From Anaerophilus nitritigenes (GTDB lineage Bacteria; Bacillota; Clostridia; Peptostreptococcales; Thermotaleaceae): 64,000 bases of DNA. This document shows, in pieces, positions 56,035 to 63,782 of this stretch. The stretch covers positions 62,001 to 126,000 of the forward strand of contig NZ_RYYS01000043.1 of NCBI RefSeq assembly GCF_004138215.1, given 5' to 3'. Within the stretch, counting starts at the first letter, position 1. Each line of letters opens with the position of its first letter. The position numbers and the translations under genes were made by a program. A model generated the notes under the pieces. The model made no database searches. It was not told where the DNA came from and saw nothing but the letters and a program-made list of their open reading frames with translations.

Positions 56035-56160
56035 TTAATGTAAATAAATATCTTCTGAATTGTTTTCTTTACTATTCCATTCTACCTCATCTCCAACATT
56101 TTGAAGGAGTTTAAGAATTTTTTCTAATATTTCAATTGTTCTTTTATCTAATTTTTCCAT
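56035..56160 (-). CDS. Small acidic ORF, 41 residues
   Basis: A 41-residue frame reads 'MEKLDKRTIEILEKILKLL', then 'QNVGDEVEWNSKENNSEDIY' and ends LH. AGGAGG lies 8 bases before the ATG, and a shared hairpin terminator follows the stop. The first half is a predicted amphipathic helix. I know no family for it. It is probably translated because of its ribosome site and position, but no function can be given. It lies downstream of the glutamate-cyclase-like gene on the same strand. Confidence 0.55.
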   Translation of the reverse strand: MEKLDKRTIEILEKILKLLQNVGDEVEWNSKENNSEDIYLH

Positions 56161-56216
56161 CCTCCATCCCTCCTCATATATTTAATTCGACACCGATTCT
56201 TAAATTCCTACATAAA

Positions 56217-57116
56217 TCATTCGACAAACGCAAATTTTTTATTTTTTTCAAAAGCTAATTGTATGATTTTTCTTAATTCATTTATAATATCTGTATTCTC
56301 TTTTAAACTTAATCCATCTACTGTTAATGTGTTTTTCTTACTACATCCATCTATTCCACCAACTTTGATTATACTTTGTAATATATTTTTTTCCATATCT
56401 TCATCATACAAAAGATTTTCTCCTGATAATATAGCTAAAGCTGATACAAGACCATGTGCTCCCCAATTCGACACTCCAGCTGTAATAAGATAATCTGCTT
56501 GAAAAGCTGCACAAATCAATTCTCCTTTTGGAACATATTGTTTAACCAAGTCATAAACTTTTCCCATTCCTATCTCATTTCCTCCATCTCCTATACATAT
56601 AGTAGTTATATTATTTTTCTTAGCATTTTCAAAAATAATATCCCCATTGGGAATTTCATCCGTCAGATCTTCTCCTCTCATAGAGTAATATTTTCCATTC
56701 TTTGATTTTCCTGGTCTTTCAATTCCAACAATATGAGAAGGATTATACCATTTCAATAAATCATTACAAAATAATTCTTCTTCTCCATAGGAAATAATTT
56801 CAACACCAACATCAATACCTCTTGCTTTACAAGCTGCATAAATCAATGGTTCTGAATATATATCTGTTACAATTAACACATCTTTTCTCAATTCTTTGAG
56901 TGCTGCTGCTAAAGATACTGCCCCAATAGGACCATCTGTTTCTCCCTTTTTTGTCCCTTTTATTAAAAATCCTGTTATGATTAAAACCCTATCACTTGAA
57001 AAAAGTTCCCTTGCACTTTTTTCAAGTTCTCCAAATAAAGTTATTTTTTCCATATGTCTTTTTTCTAGGTTCTTCTTTATTATATTTTCTATCTCATAAA
57101 AATATTCTTGATACAT
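56217..57116 (-). CDS. D-glutamate cyclase-like (DUF4392) protein
   Basis: The 299-residue protein resembles the DUF4392 / D-glutamate cyclase C-terminal family. It has 'VLIITGFLIKG...ETDGPIGAVSLAAAL', 'PSHIVGIERPGKSKNGKYYSMRG' and 'ICIGDGGNEIGMG'. In vertebrates and bacteria related proteins turn D-glutamate into 5-oxo-D-proline. Bacterial substrates are mostly untested. The usual partner proteins are not adjacent, and the gene is alone with its own site (AAGGGGA, ATG 57116). An in-frame upstream start adds nine codons without a better site. Confidence 0.8.
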   Translation of the reverse strand: MYQEYFYEIENIIKKNLEKRHMEKITLFGELEKSARELFSSDRVLIITGFLIKGTKKGETDGPIGAVSLAAALKELRKDVLIVTDIYSEPLIYAACKARGIDVGVEIISYGEEELFCNDLLKWYNPSHIVGIERPGKSKNGKYYSMRGEDLTDEIPNGDIIFENAKKNNITTICIGDGGNEIGMGKVYDLVKQYVPKGELICAAFQADYLITAGVSNWGAHGLVSALAILSGENLLYDEDMEKNILQSIIKVGGIDGCSKKNTLTVDGLSLKENTDIINELRKIIQLAFEKNKKFAFVE

Positions 57117-57143
57117 ATTAATATTCCCCTTTCTCATAAACAC

Positions 57144-57172
57144 AAAAACCTAGTACATATTTATACTAGGTC
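57144..57172 (-). terminator. Terminator of cheV
   Basis: ACCTAGTATA / TACTAGGT with a short loop is followed by TTTTTG on the minus strand. Confidence 0.8.
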
Positions 57173-57192
57173 TTATGCTGTATTGTAATGAT

Positions 57193-58128
57193 TTATTGTT
57201 TATTCCAAGTATATTTGTCAATTACGTTTACTAGACTGTCTATATCTGGTTTACTCATTTGTGCATCTGCTCCTACAGACTCCCCCTTATGATAAAGATC
57301 TTGTGTAATTAAAGAAGAAAATATAATAACAGGCAATTCATTTAATATATAATCTTCCTTTATTTTTCTTGTCAAAGTATGTCCATCCATTTGAGGCATT
57401 TCAATATCAGTAATTACAGCATCTACATATTTTAAAAACTCTTTTCCATGGTTTTGAGCTACAATTTTTAAATGCTCTAATACTTGCTCTCCATCATTAA
57501 AAAAAGTAAGATTCGTATATCCTGCCTTAGTAAGTACATCTTGTAACATAGATCGAATCATAGTAGAATCGTCTGCTAATATTAGTCTTGCTTTAGCTCT
57601 TTTTTCATTTGGAGTAATATTTTGAATAGATTTTTCATAATTTCCATACGAGGATCTCATATCTATAATAATTTTTTCAAAGTCTAATAACATCAATATC
57701 TTATCATTCATTACAATATTGCCTATAACTAATGAATTATCTACAATATCATCTGGTTTTTCAAGTTTATTCCAGCCTATACGATGAATTCCTAATACTT
57801 TATCTACTAAAAAAGCAACTTGATTTTGATTAAACTCACATAATAAAGCTATTTTATTCGTCTGTTCTTCTATTTTATTCGTCTGTTCTTCTATTTTCTT
57901 CTTTTCTAATACATATCTTAAATCTACTAATGTAATGGTCTTTCCTCTCACTAATGTAACTCCAGAAATTGAAGGATTTGCATTTGGAATATTAGTAATA
58001 TTTTTCACTTCAAAAATTTCTTTTGTTTTTATTACATTAATTGCATAATGTTTATTTTCTACTACAAACTCCAATACCTCTACTTCTCCAGTTCCACTCT
58101 CTAATAAAATTCCTTTATTTTCTTTCAT
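57193..58128 (-). CDS. cheV: Chemotaxis coupling protein CheV
   Basis: The 311-residue protein joins a CheW-like domain (about 15-165) to a response-regulator receiver domain (about 180-308). The receiver keeps the acidic pair in 'ILADDSTMIRS', the phospho-acceptor Asp in 'AVITDIEMPQMDG', Ser/Thr in 'IIFSSLIT' and Lys in 'MSKPD'. CheV couples receptors to CheA and tunes adaptation. A 7-residue unit is duplicated in the CheW part. GGGAGGAAA precedes the ATG. No other che genes are near except the H-NOX receptor 33 kb away. Confidence 0.94.
   Translation of the reverse strand: MKENKGILLESGTGEVEVLEFVVENKHYAINVIKTKEIFEVKNITNIPNANPSISGVTLVRGKTITLVDLRYVLEKKKIEEQTNKIEEQTNKIALLCEFNQNQVAFLVDKVLGIHRIGWNKLEKPDDIVDNSLVIGNIVMNDKILMLLDFEKIIIDMRSSYGNYEKSIQNITPNEKRAKARLILADDSTMIRSMLQDVLTKAGYTNLTFFNDGEQVLEHLKIVAQNHGKEFLKYVDAVITDIEMPQMDGHTLTRKIKEDYILNELPVIIFSSLITQDLYHKGESVGADAQMSKPDIDSLVNVIDKYTWNKQ
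57851..57892 (-). repeat. Tandem 21-base duplication inside cheV
   Basis: Two exact 21-base copies (57851-57871 and 57872-57892) give the duplicated heptad IEEQTNK in the CheW-like domain. The insertion keeps the frame. Confidence 0.9.
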
Positions 58129-58392
58129 TGTTTTCCTCCCTCGGCAAGAGCTATATCTCTATATACACAAACAGACAAAATACTTTCTTTTTATTATAAT
58201 TACCCATCTTTTTTTTATATAATCGTATCACTTTTCTGATAAAAAAAATAGTAAAAATATCATAATTTTATACTTTTTTAAAAGTTTTTTTATATTCTAT
58301 CATGAAAATAATTATGTTTTCAGATAAATTACTTTTTTAATAATATGTATAAAATCATACCAATAGCCATTTCAAAGTTGTATTTTAAAAAT
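58129..58392. other. Intergenic region upstream of cheV, no gene seen
   Basis: This stretch is very AT-rich. It lies between cheV and the terminator of the small-ORF pair, and must contain the cheV promoter on the minus strand, but no confident -35/-10 pair was chosen. Confidence 0.4.
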
Positions 58393-58439
58393 AAAAGTAA
58401 AAACCTTCTTTGTTTCAAACAAAGAAGGTTTTTACTTTT
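58393..58439 (-). terminator. Strong terminator after the small-ORF pair
   Basis: TAAAAGTAAAAACCTTCTTTG pairs perfectly with its complement across a 7-base loop (about 20 bp). The stop codon of the 56-residue ORF lies at its right edge, so the two small genes form a defined transcription unit. Confidence 0.85.
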
Positions 58440-58608
58440 ATTTCATTAGCTCTTTTAATAGAATTCTTTGAAGTTGAGATTTATTTCTTGCACATTTATC
58501 TATAAATATATCTTTATAAATTTCATCTGCTTTTCTATTTCCTGTAATTACACTAAAATTTTCTCCTGGATTTAATAAATTTAAAAATGGGAATTTTTTT
58601 GTTATCAT
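58438..58608 (-). CDS. Small ORF, 56 residues (second of pair)
   Basis: The frame reads 'MITKKFPFLNLLNPGENFS', a middle 'VITGNRKADEIYKDIF' and a basic helical end 'NKSQLQRILLKELMK', with one Cys. AAGGAGGAG lies just before the ATG. It follows the 38-residue ORF by 48 bases and ends at a strong terminator. I do not recognise the family. The first dozen residues of both ORFs are loosely alike (M, then KKF and hydrophobic or aromatic residues), a pattern also seen in leader regions of small secreted or modified peptides. No modification or export genes are adjacent. Confidence 0.6.
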   Translation of the reverse strand: MITKKFPFLNLLNPGENFSVITGNRKADEIYKDIFIDKCARNKSQLQRILLKELMK

Positions 58609-58656
58609 TTTTTACTCCTCCTTAAAATTAAAATTCTTTTTTATACAATAAGAAAT

Positions 58657-58773
58657 TTAATTTTTGACCGGAGGCTCTGGAAAGTGGCCATTGGATACAA
58701 ATTTTTTGAGTCTAATAGAATTATCATTAAATATGTGATCCAGTGGAAAAAATATAAATTTTTTATTTCGCAT
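58657..58773 (-). CDS. Small ORF, 38 residues (first of pair)
   Basis: The frame reads 'MRNKKFIFFPLDHIFNDN', then 'SIRLKKFVSNGHFPEPPVKN'. A perfect AAAGGAGGT lies 8 bases before the ATG. The peptide is basic and aromatic with a proline-rich tail, and has no Cys. It is the first of a two-ORF unit with the 56-residue ORF. I know no family for it. It may be a signalling or antimicrobial-type peptide precursor, or a regulatory microprotein. All three are guesses. Confidence 0.6.
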   Translation of the reverse strand: MRNKKFIFFPLDHIFNDNSIRLKKFVSNGHFPEPPVKN

Positions 58774-59002
58774 CTTAATGACCTCCTTTCATAAATTCTT
58801 TAATCTTTACAATAAATTTCCTAACCACAATATTATTATAGCACTTTTAAAATTTTTTTCAAGGATTTTAAGCCATATTTTTTTATATTTTTTCATTACT
58901 GAAGAATAAAAAGCTTTTCCTGTTTAATACTTTCATTTACTCTAGAATTATACCATATGCTCTGCTTGTCCAGGAAAACATTTTACTCTTGTAAAAATAC
59001 AC

Positions 59003-59040
59003 AAAAAAAGAATGCCATTATTTTCATTAGCATTCCTTTT
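59003..59040 (-). terminator. Terminator of ndk
   Basis: GGAATGC / GCATTC(T) with a 14-base interior is followed by seven T on the minus strand. Between here and 58774 I see no gene. Confidence 0.7.
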
Positions 59041-59045
59041 TATCC

Positions 59046-59444
59046 CTATAAAAACCATATAAACATTTCTCTTTCTGAAGATTCTTTAGAATCAGAAGCA
59101 TGAACAATATTTTGTGTAGTACTATTTGCAAAATCTCCTCTTATTGTTCCTAACTCTGCATCTAACGGATTGGTTTTTCCATGTATTTTTCTTACTATTT
59201 GTATAGCATTCTCCCCTTCTAAGATCATGACTACAATTTTTCCACTCATCATGTAAGTAATTAATTCTTCATAAAAATCTTTTCCTTTATGCTCTTCATA
59301 ATGCTTTTGAAGTATTTCTCTATCTGCTTGAACCATTTTGGAATCTATTATTTTAAGTCCTTTTCTCTCATATCTTTTAATAATTTCTCCCATCAAACCC
59401 CTTTTCACTCCATCCGGTTTTATAATTACTAAAGTCTTCTCCAT
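59046..59444 (-). CDS. ndk: Nucleoside diphosphate kinase
   Basis: The 132-residue protein has the family's start 'KTLVIIKPDGVKRGLMGEI', 'GTIRGDF' and the phospho-accepting His in 'NIVHASDSKESSEREM'. It balances NTP pools by moving the gamma phosphate. It is a little shorter than the common 135-150 residues at the C terminus. AGGAGGG precedes the ATG. Confidence 0.96.
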   Translation of the reverse strand: MEKTLVIIKPDGVKRGLMGEIIKRYERKGLKIIDSKMVQADREILQKHYEEHKGKDFYEELITYMMSGKIVVMILEGENAIQIVRKIHGKTNPLDAELGTIRGDFANSTTQNIVHASDSKESSEREMFIWFL

Positions 59445-59878
59445 TTGATCCCTCCTAGTGTTTTAAATATTTAAAGTATATCTAAATTTTTTATTATAAT
59501 ACCCATTTTTTACAAAAAAGAACTATGAAAAGTTCTTTTCTCTGGTAAACAAGATATTTTTTAACTCTTCTAACCCTGCACCCTGTTTTAATACTTTTAC
59601 GTCTTATATTTTTTTAATATATTTATAATTTAAAATTTTTATAAATTCATGTTGAATATATAACTTTATTTTCACTAAAAATATAACTAAACTCAGGAAA
59701 AATCTTTTATATTATCAAAATAATTTGTTATAATAACCTATAACAAAGTCTTTTTTTTAAAAGATTTATTAAGTAGACTTTGATCTAATACATTACAAAA
59801 ATTATGAAAATAAAATTTATGAATAAACCATAATTTCTTATGTATTATAAAACAAATTCATATTTTAGGAGAGATCTT
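59445..59878. other. Divergent region between ndk and rRNA methyltransferase
   Basis: This 434-base stretch holds no gene. It contains a hairpin with a T-rich tail (AAGAACT / AGTTCTT, 59518-59540), a TATAAT-like -10 near 59730 and an imperfect stem (AAAGTC / GACTTT, 59745-59782) in the probable leader of the methyltransferase gene. None of these matches a known RNA element. Confidence 0.45.
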
Positions 59879-61012
59879 ATGAAGCAAATCGAACTCATCG
59901 CAACCTCCACCTTTGGACTTGAAGCTGTAGTCAAAAGAGAAATTTTAAATTTAGGATTTGAAGACATTCAAGTAGAAGATGCCAAAATTACTTTCAAAGG
60001 AGATTTATCTAGTATTCCAAAAGCAAATTTATGGCTAAGAAGTGCAGATCGTGTGCTTCTTAAATTAGGAGATTTTAAAGCATTATCTTTTGAAGAATTA
60101 TTTGAAAAAACAAAAGCTCTACCTTGGGATGAGTGGATTCCTCAAAATGGAAAATTCACAGTAACAGGAAAATCTGTAAAATCAAAATTATTTAGTGTTC
60201 CTGATTGTCAGTCCATAGTAAAAAAAGCAGTAGTAGAAAAATTAAAATCTAAGTATCATATAGATTGGTTTGAAGAAACTGGTCCAGAATATACTATACA
60301 AGTATCTATCTTAAAAGATATTGCAACACTAACTATAGATACTAGTGGAAGTGCTCTACATAAAAGGGGATATAGAGTAGAGACTGTAAAAGCTCCTATC
60401 AAAGAAACACTAGCTGCTGCTATGATTATGCTAAGCTTTTGGAACAAAGATAGAATTTTGGTAGATCCATTTTGTGGTTCTGGAACTATCCCTATAGAAG
60501 CTGCTATGATTGGAAAAAATATTGCTCCAGGACTCAATAGAAGCTTTGTATCAGAAGAGTGGCCTATTTTGGGTAAAGATTTATGGAAACAAGAAAGAGT
60601 AAAGGCTTTAAAATCCATTGATCAAAATGTGAAACTTAAAATATATGCATCAGATATTAATGAAAAAGCAATTGATGCTGCAAAAGAAAATGCTTTTGAA
60701 GCAGGAGTAGACGATTGTATTTATTTTGAAACAAAAGATTTTGTAAGATTTCATAGTCCAAAAGAATACGGAGTCATTTTATGTAATCCTCCATATGGAG
60801 AACGACTCAATGAAATCCCTGAAGTAGAACAAATGTATAAAGAAATGGGTAGAGTTTTTAATAAGGTTCCAACTTGGTCAAAATATATCCTTACTTCTTA
60901 TGAAGATTTTGAAAAACTATATGGTAAAAAAGCTGATAAAAAAAGAAAACTATATAACGGAAGAATCAAAGTAGACTATTATCAATATTATGGTCCTAGA
61001 CCAAGCCTATAG
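59879..61012 (+). CDS. THUMP-domain rRNA N2-guanine methyltransferase (RlmL-like)
   Basis: The 377-residue protein has an N-terminal THUMP RNA-binding domain (about 1-155, 'IELIATSTFGLEAVVKREI'). A class I SAM-dependent methyltransferase domain follows with 'LVDPFCGSGTIPIEAAMI' and the N-methylating motif 'NPPYGERL'. Its relatives are YpsC and the N-terminal half of E. coli RlmKL, which makes m2G2445 in 23S rRNA. The ATG at 59879 is chosen because AGGAGA lies 9 bases upstream. The longer reading adds 13 codons ahead of that site. Confidence 0.92.
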   Translation: MKQIELIATSTFGLEAVVKREILNLGFEDIQVEDAKITFKGDLSSIPKANLWLRSADRVLLKLGDFKALSFEELFEKTKALPWDEWIPQNGKFTVTGKSVKSKLFSVPDCQSIVKKAVVEKLKSKYHIDWFEETGPEYTIQVSILKDIATLTIDTSGSALHKRGYRVETVKAPIKETLAAAMIMLSFWNKDRILVDPFCGSGTIPIEAAMIGKNIAPGLNRSFVSEEWPILGKDLWKQERVKALKSIDQNVKLKIYASDINEKAIDAAKENAFEAGVDDCIYFETKDFVRFHSPKEYGVILCNPPYGERLNEIPEVEQMYKEMGRVFNKVPTWSKYILTSYEDFEKLYGKKADKKRKLYNGRIKVDYYQYYGPRPSL

Positions 61013-61033
61013 GGAATTTCCTATAGGCTTTAA
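61004..61033 (+). terminator. Hairpin after the rRNA methyltransferase gene
   Basis: AAGCCTATAGG / CCTATAGGCTT with a 6-base loop overlaps the end of the gene. The following T tract is short. Confidence 0.65.
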
Positions 61034-61175
61034 TGTTTTTCGACAATCTTCTTGAATTTATTTTATGTATATAATAGAATAAAATTTAAAGCTTATCTAT
61101 ATTTCCATTATATAAGAAAGGAGGATTTAAAAAAATTTAATAACTAATAATTTAAAAAGGTATGAGGTGATCCAA

Positions 61176-62483
61176 ATGAATATTGAAGAAATAAAAAAAT
61201 GTGTTTGTGATGCTATTGATGAATATAAAAATGATATTATCAATTTTGCCAAACAACTTGAAACTTGCCCAGAACTGGGATACAAAGAATTTGAAACTTC
61301 AGAAAATACCAAAAAAATATTTGAAACCTTAAATCTTTCCTACGAATCTAATTTAGGAATAACAGGTATAAAAGCAAAATTAAAAGATTCATGGGATGGT
61401 CCAAATGTCGCTATCCTAGGAGAATTAGATGCTGTATTTTGTCCTGAAAGCAAAATGGTAAATTCCTTAACCAATGCAGCTCATGCTTGTGGTCATAACC
61501 TTCAAATGGCTGCCATGATTGGAAGTGCCTTTGGTTTAAAAAAATCAGGAATCAGCGAAAAGCTTCATGGTAATGTAACTTTTATGGCGGTCCCTGCAGA
61601 AGAATTTATTGATCTTGCTTATCGTGAAAAGCTTCGTCAAGAAAATAAAATACACTTCTTTGGAGGCAAACAAGAGCTTATTTATAATGGTGCCTTTGAT
61701 GATATAGATATAGCTATGATGATGCATTCAGATAAGAACTCTCCAGAAGCTAAAATTTCTATAGGAAATACTAGTAATGGATTTGTTGCAAAATCTATTC
61801 AATACCTTGGAAAAACGGCTCATGCTGCTGAAGCTCCTCATGATGGTATCAATGCTTTAAATGCAGCTATGATCGGTCTTACAAGTATTCATGCTCTTCG
61901 TGAAACCTTTATAGATACGGATCATGTTCGTGTTCATCCTATCATCACAAAGGGTGGAGACTCTGTCAATAGTGTTCCAGCTGATGTAAGAATGGAAACT
62001 TATGTAAGAGCTAAAAGCATGAAGGCTATAGAAAATGCAAATACAAAGGTAGACAATGCCTTAAAAGCTGGAGGATTAGCTACTGGTGCCCAAACAATTA
62101 TAAAAACAGTGGGTGCTTATTTACCTCTTAATTGCTCTGAAAAATTAAATCAAATATTTGCTAAAAATGCAGAAGTACTACTTTCAAAGGATCAAATCCA
62201 TGATGCTGGACATTTTGGAGCATCTACAGATATGGGAGATCTATCTCATCTTATGCCAACTATTCATCCTTTTGTAGGAGGAGTAGATGGTGCATTACAT
62301 ACAGAATATTTTCACACAATAGATTATGATGCTGCTTGCATTGTGCCTGCTAAAATATTTGCAATGACTGTAATAGATCTTCTTTTTGATAAAGGAGAAT
62401 GTGCAAAAGAAATTATAAACAATTTTAATCCTATTCTTACAAAAGAAGAATATATTCAAATGATGGAAAACTATCTAAAATAA
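61176..62483 (+). CDS. M20-family amidohydrolase
   Basis: The 435-residue protein is an M20 peptidase-like amidohydrolase. The metal site is built by 'ACGHNLQ' (His and adjacent acidic residues), 'VPAEEFID' (Glu pair) and a late 'HTEYFH'. The dimerisation domain contains 'GKTAHAAEAPHDGINALNA'. The closest described relatives cleave N-acyl or aminobenzoyl amino acids (AbgB-type). The ATG at 61176 is preceded by GAGGTGATC. Downstream, two membrane proteins follow with little spacing, suggesting uptake and hydrolysis of one substrate. The substrate is not known. Confidence 0.9.
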   Translation: MNIEEIKKCVCDAIDEYKNDIINFAKQLETCPELGYKEFETSENTKKIFETLNLSYESNLGITGIKAKLKDSWDGPNVAILGELDAVFCPESKMVNSLTNAAHACGHNLQMAAMIGSAFGLKKSGISEKLHGNVTFMAVPAEEFIDLAYREKLRQENKIHFFGGKQELIYNGAFDDIDIAMMMHSDKNSPEAKISIGNTSNGFVAKSIQYLGKTAHAAEAPHDGINALNAAMIGLTSIHALRETFIDTDHVRVHPIITKGGDSVNSVPADVRMETYVRAKSMKAIENANTKVDNALKAGGLATGAQTIIKTVGAYLPLNCSEKLNQIFAKNAEVLLSKDQIHDAGHFGASTDMGDLSHLMPTIHPFVGGVDGALHTEYFHTIDYDAACIVPAKIFAMTVIDLLFDKGECAKEIINNFNPILTKEEYIQMMENYLK

Positions 62484-62499
62484 AGTGGAGGCAATGTCT

Positions 62500-63291
62500 A
62501 TGAAAAATTGGAAAGTTCATATTATAGCTCTTGTTCTTGTAGTCGTATCTGAAATGATTGGAATATTTAAATTTTCATTCGGTCCTGGAACTATTGTATT
62601 ACTACCTATGCTTTATGCTCTTATCATAGGAATTTTTACAGGCCCTAAATTCTTAAAAATCGTAAATGAAAAAGATATGAAAGATGCAGGTAGTTTGATT
62701 ACTGTTACTTTATTATTACTTATGGCTCGATATGGTACTTTAATTGGTCCTAGTTTACCAAAAATCATTTCTGCAGGGCCTGCTTTAATCCTTCAAGAGT
62801 TTGGAAATGTAGGAACTGTTTTACTTGGTATTCCTTTAGCTGTATTATTAGGATTAAAAAGAGAATCTATTGGAGCAGCTCATTCTATCGCACGAGAACC
62901 AAATGTAGCATTAATTTCAGATGTATATGGAATGGATGGCCCAGAAGGTCAAGGAGTTATGGGTGTATATATTAGTGGTACTGTCTTTGGTACAGTATTT
63001 TTTGGTGTACTAGCAAGCTTTTGTGCTGCATATCTACCTTTTCATCCCTATGCACTAGCCATGGCATCTGGCGTAGGAAGTGCTAGTATGATGACAGCAG
63101 GTGTAGGATCTTTATCTACTATGTACCCTGATATGCAAGAAACCTTAGCAGCTTTTGGTGCAGCAAGTAATATGCTATCAGGTCTTGATGGATTGTATAT
63201 GTCTTTATGGCTAGCCCTACCTATTTCTGAACGTCTATATTCACTTTGCTATAAATTAAAATATGGTAAAAATACTGAGGAGGCAAAATAA
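62500..63291 (+). CDS. DUF3100 membrane protein (putative transporter subunit)
   Basis: This 263-residue protein has about seven membrane helices and the DUF3100 pattern 'IGIFKFSFGPGTIVLLPMLYAL' plus 'GAAHSIAREPNVALISDVYG' and 'ASGVGSASMMTAGVGSL'. The family has no tested function. Its location behind the M20 amidohydrolase and in front of a second membrane protein suggests a substrate importer. ATG 62500 is chosen because GGAGG lies 8 bases before it. Two earlier in-frame starts are too close or inside the site. Confidence 0.85.
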   Translation: MKNWKVHIIALVLVVVSEMIGIFKFSFGPGTIVLLPMLYALIIGIFTGPKFLKIVNEKDMKDAGSLITVTLLLLMARYGTLIGPSLPKIISAGPALILQEFGNVGTVLLGIPLAVLLGLKRESIGAAHSIAREPNVALISDVYGMDGPEGQGVMGVYISGTVFGTVFFGVLASFCAAYLPFHPYALAMASGVGSASMMTAGVGSLSTMYPDMQETLAAFGAASNMLSGLDGLYMSLWLALPISERLYSLCYKLKYGKNTEEAK

Positions 63292-63737
63292 TGAATTTTA
63301 AAAATACTTTATTTGTACTAATTATTATCAGTATACTTTCTCTAGTAAGTAATTTTATTGGCTATCATACAAGTATTATAGAATCTATCCCGGGTATGAT
63401 AATTCTAGTAATAATTTGTTTAGCTGGTGTAGCTTTATCTAAAATTATTCCTTTAAAAATTCCTAGTGTTGCATATATTGTATTAATCGGTTGTATGGTA
63501 ACTTTTCCCTATTTTTCATTTGCTTCAACTATATCAACCATGGTAGAAAAAGTAAATTTTCTATCTTTGACAACTGCAATACTTGCTTATACAGGAATCT
63601 CAATCGGAAAAGATTTAGATGCTTTTGCAAAATCAAGTTGGAAAATTATATTTTTATCATGTTTTATTTTTATAGGAACATATATTTCTTCAGCAATCAT
63701 CTCTCAAATTATTTTAAAACTTACAAATCAAATTTAA
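63291..63737 (+). CDS. Membrane protein partner of DUF3100 protein
   Basis: The 148-residue protein has four or five membrane helices ('FVLIIISILSLVSNFIGYH', 'MIILVIICLAGVALSKIIP', a late 'IFLSCFIFIGTYISSAII') and a conserved-looking 'GISIGKDLDAFAKSSWK' loop. Its ATG overlaps the stop of the DUF3100 gene by one base (TAATG), so the two are made together, probably as two halves of one transporter. I do not know a named function. Confidence 0.8.
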   Translation: MNFKNTLFVLIIISILSLVSNFIGYHTSIIESIPGMIILVIICLAGVALSKIIPLKIPSVAYIVLIGCMVTFPYFSFASTISTMVEKVNFLSLTTAILAYTGISIGKDLDAFAKSSWKIIFLSCFIFIGTYISSAIISQIILKLTNQI

Positions 63738-63752
63738 TTATATGTATTACAA

Positions 63753-63782
63753 AAGCCTATAAAGAAATTCTTTATAGGCTTA
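63753..63782 (+). terminator. Bidirectional terminator at the DUF3100 operon end
   Basis: AAGCCTATAAAGAA / TTCTTTATAGGCTT with a 2-base loop is followed by T-rich sequence. The minus-strand germination-type gene ends in its right arm. Confidence 0.75.
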
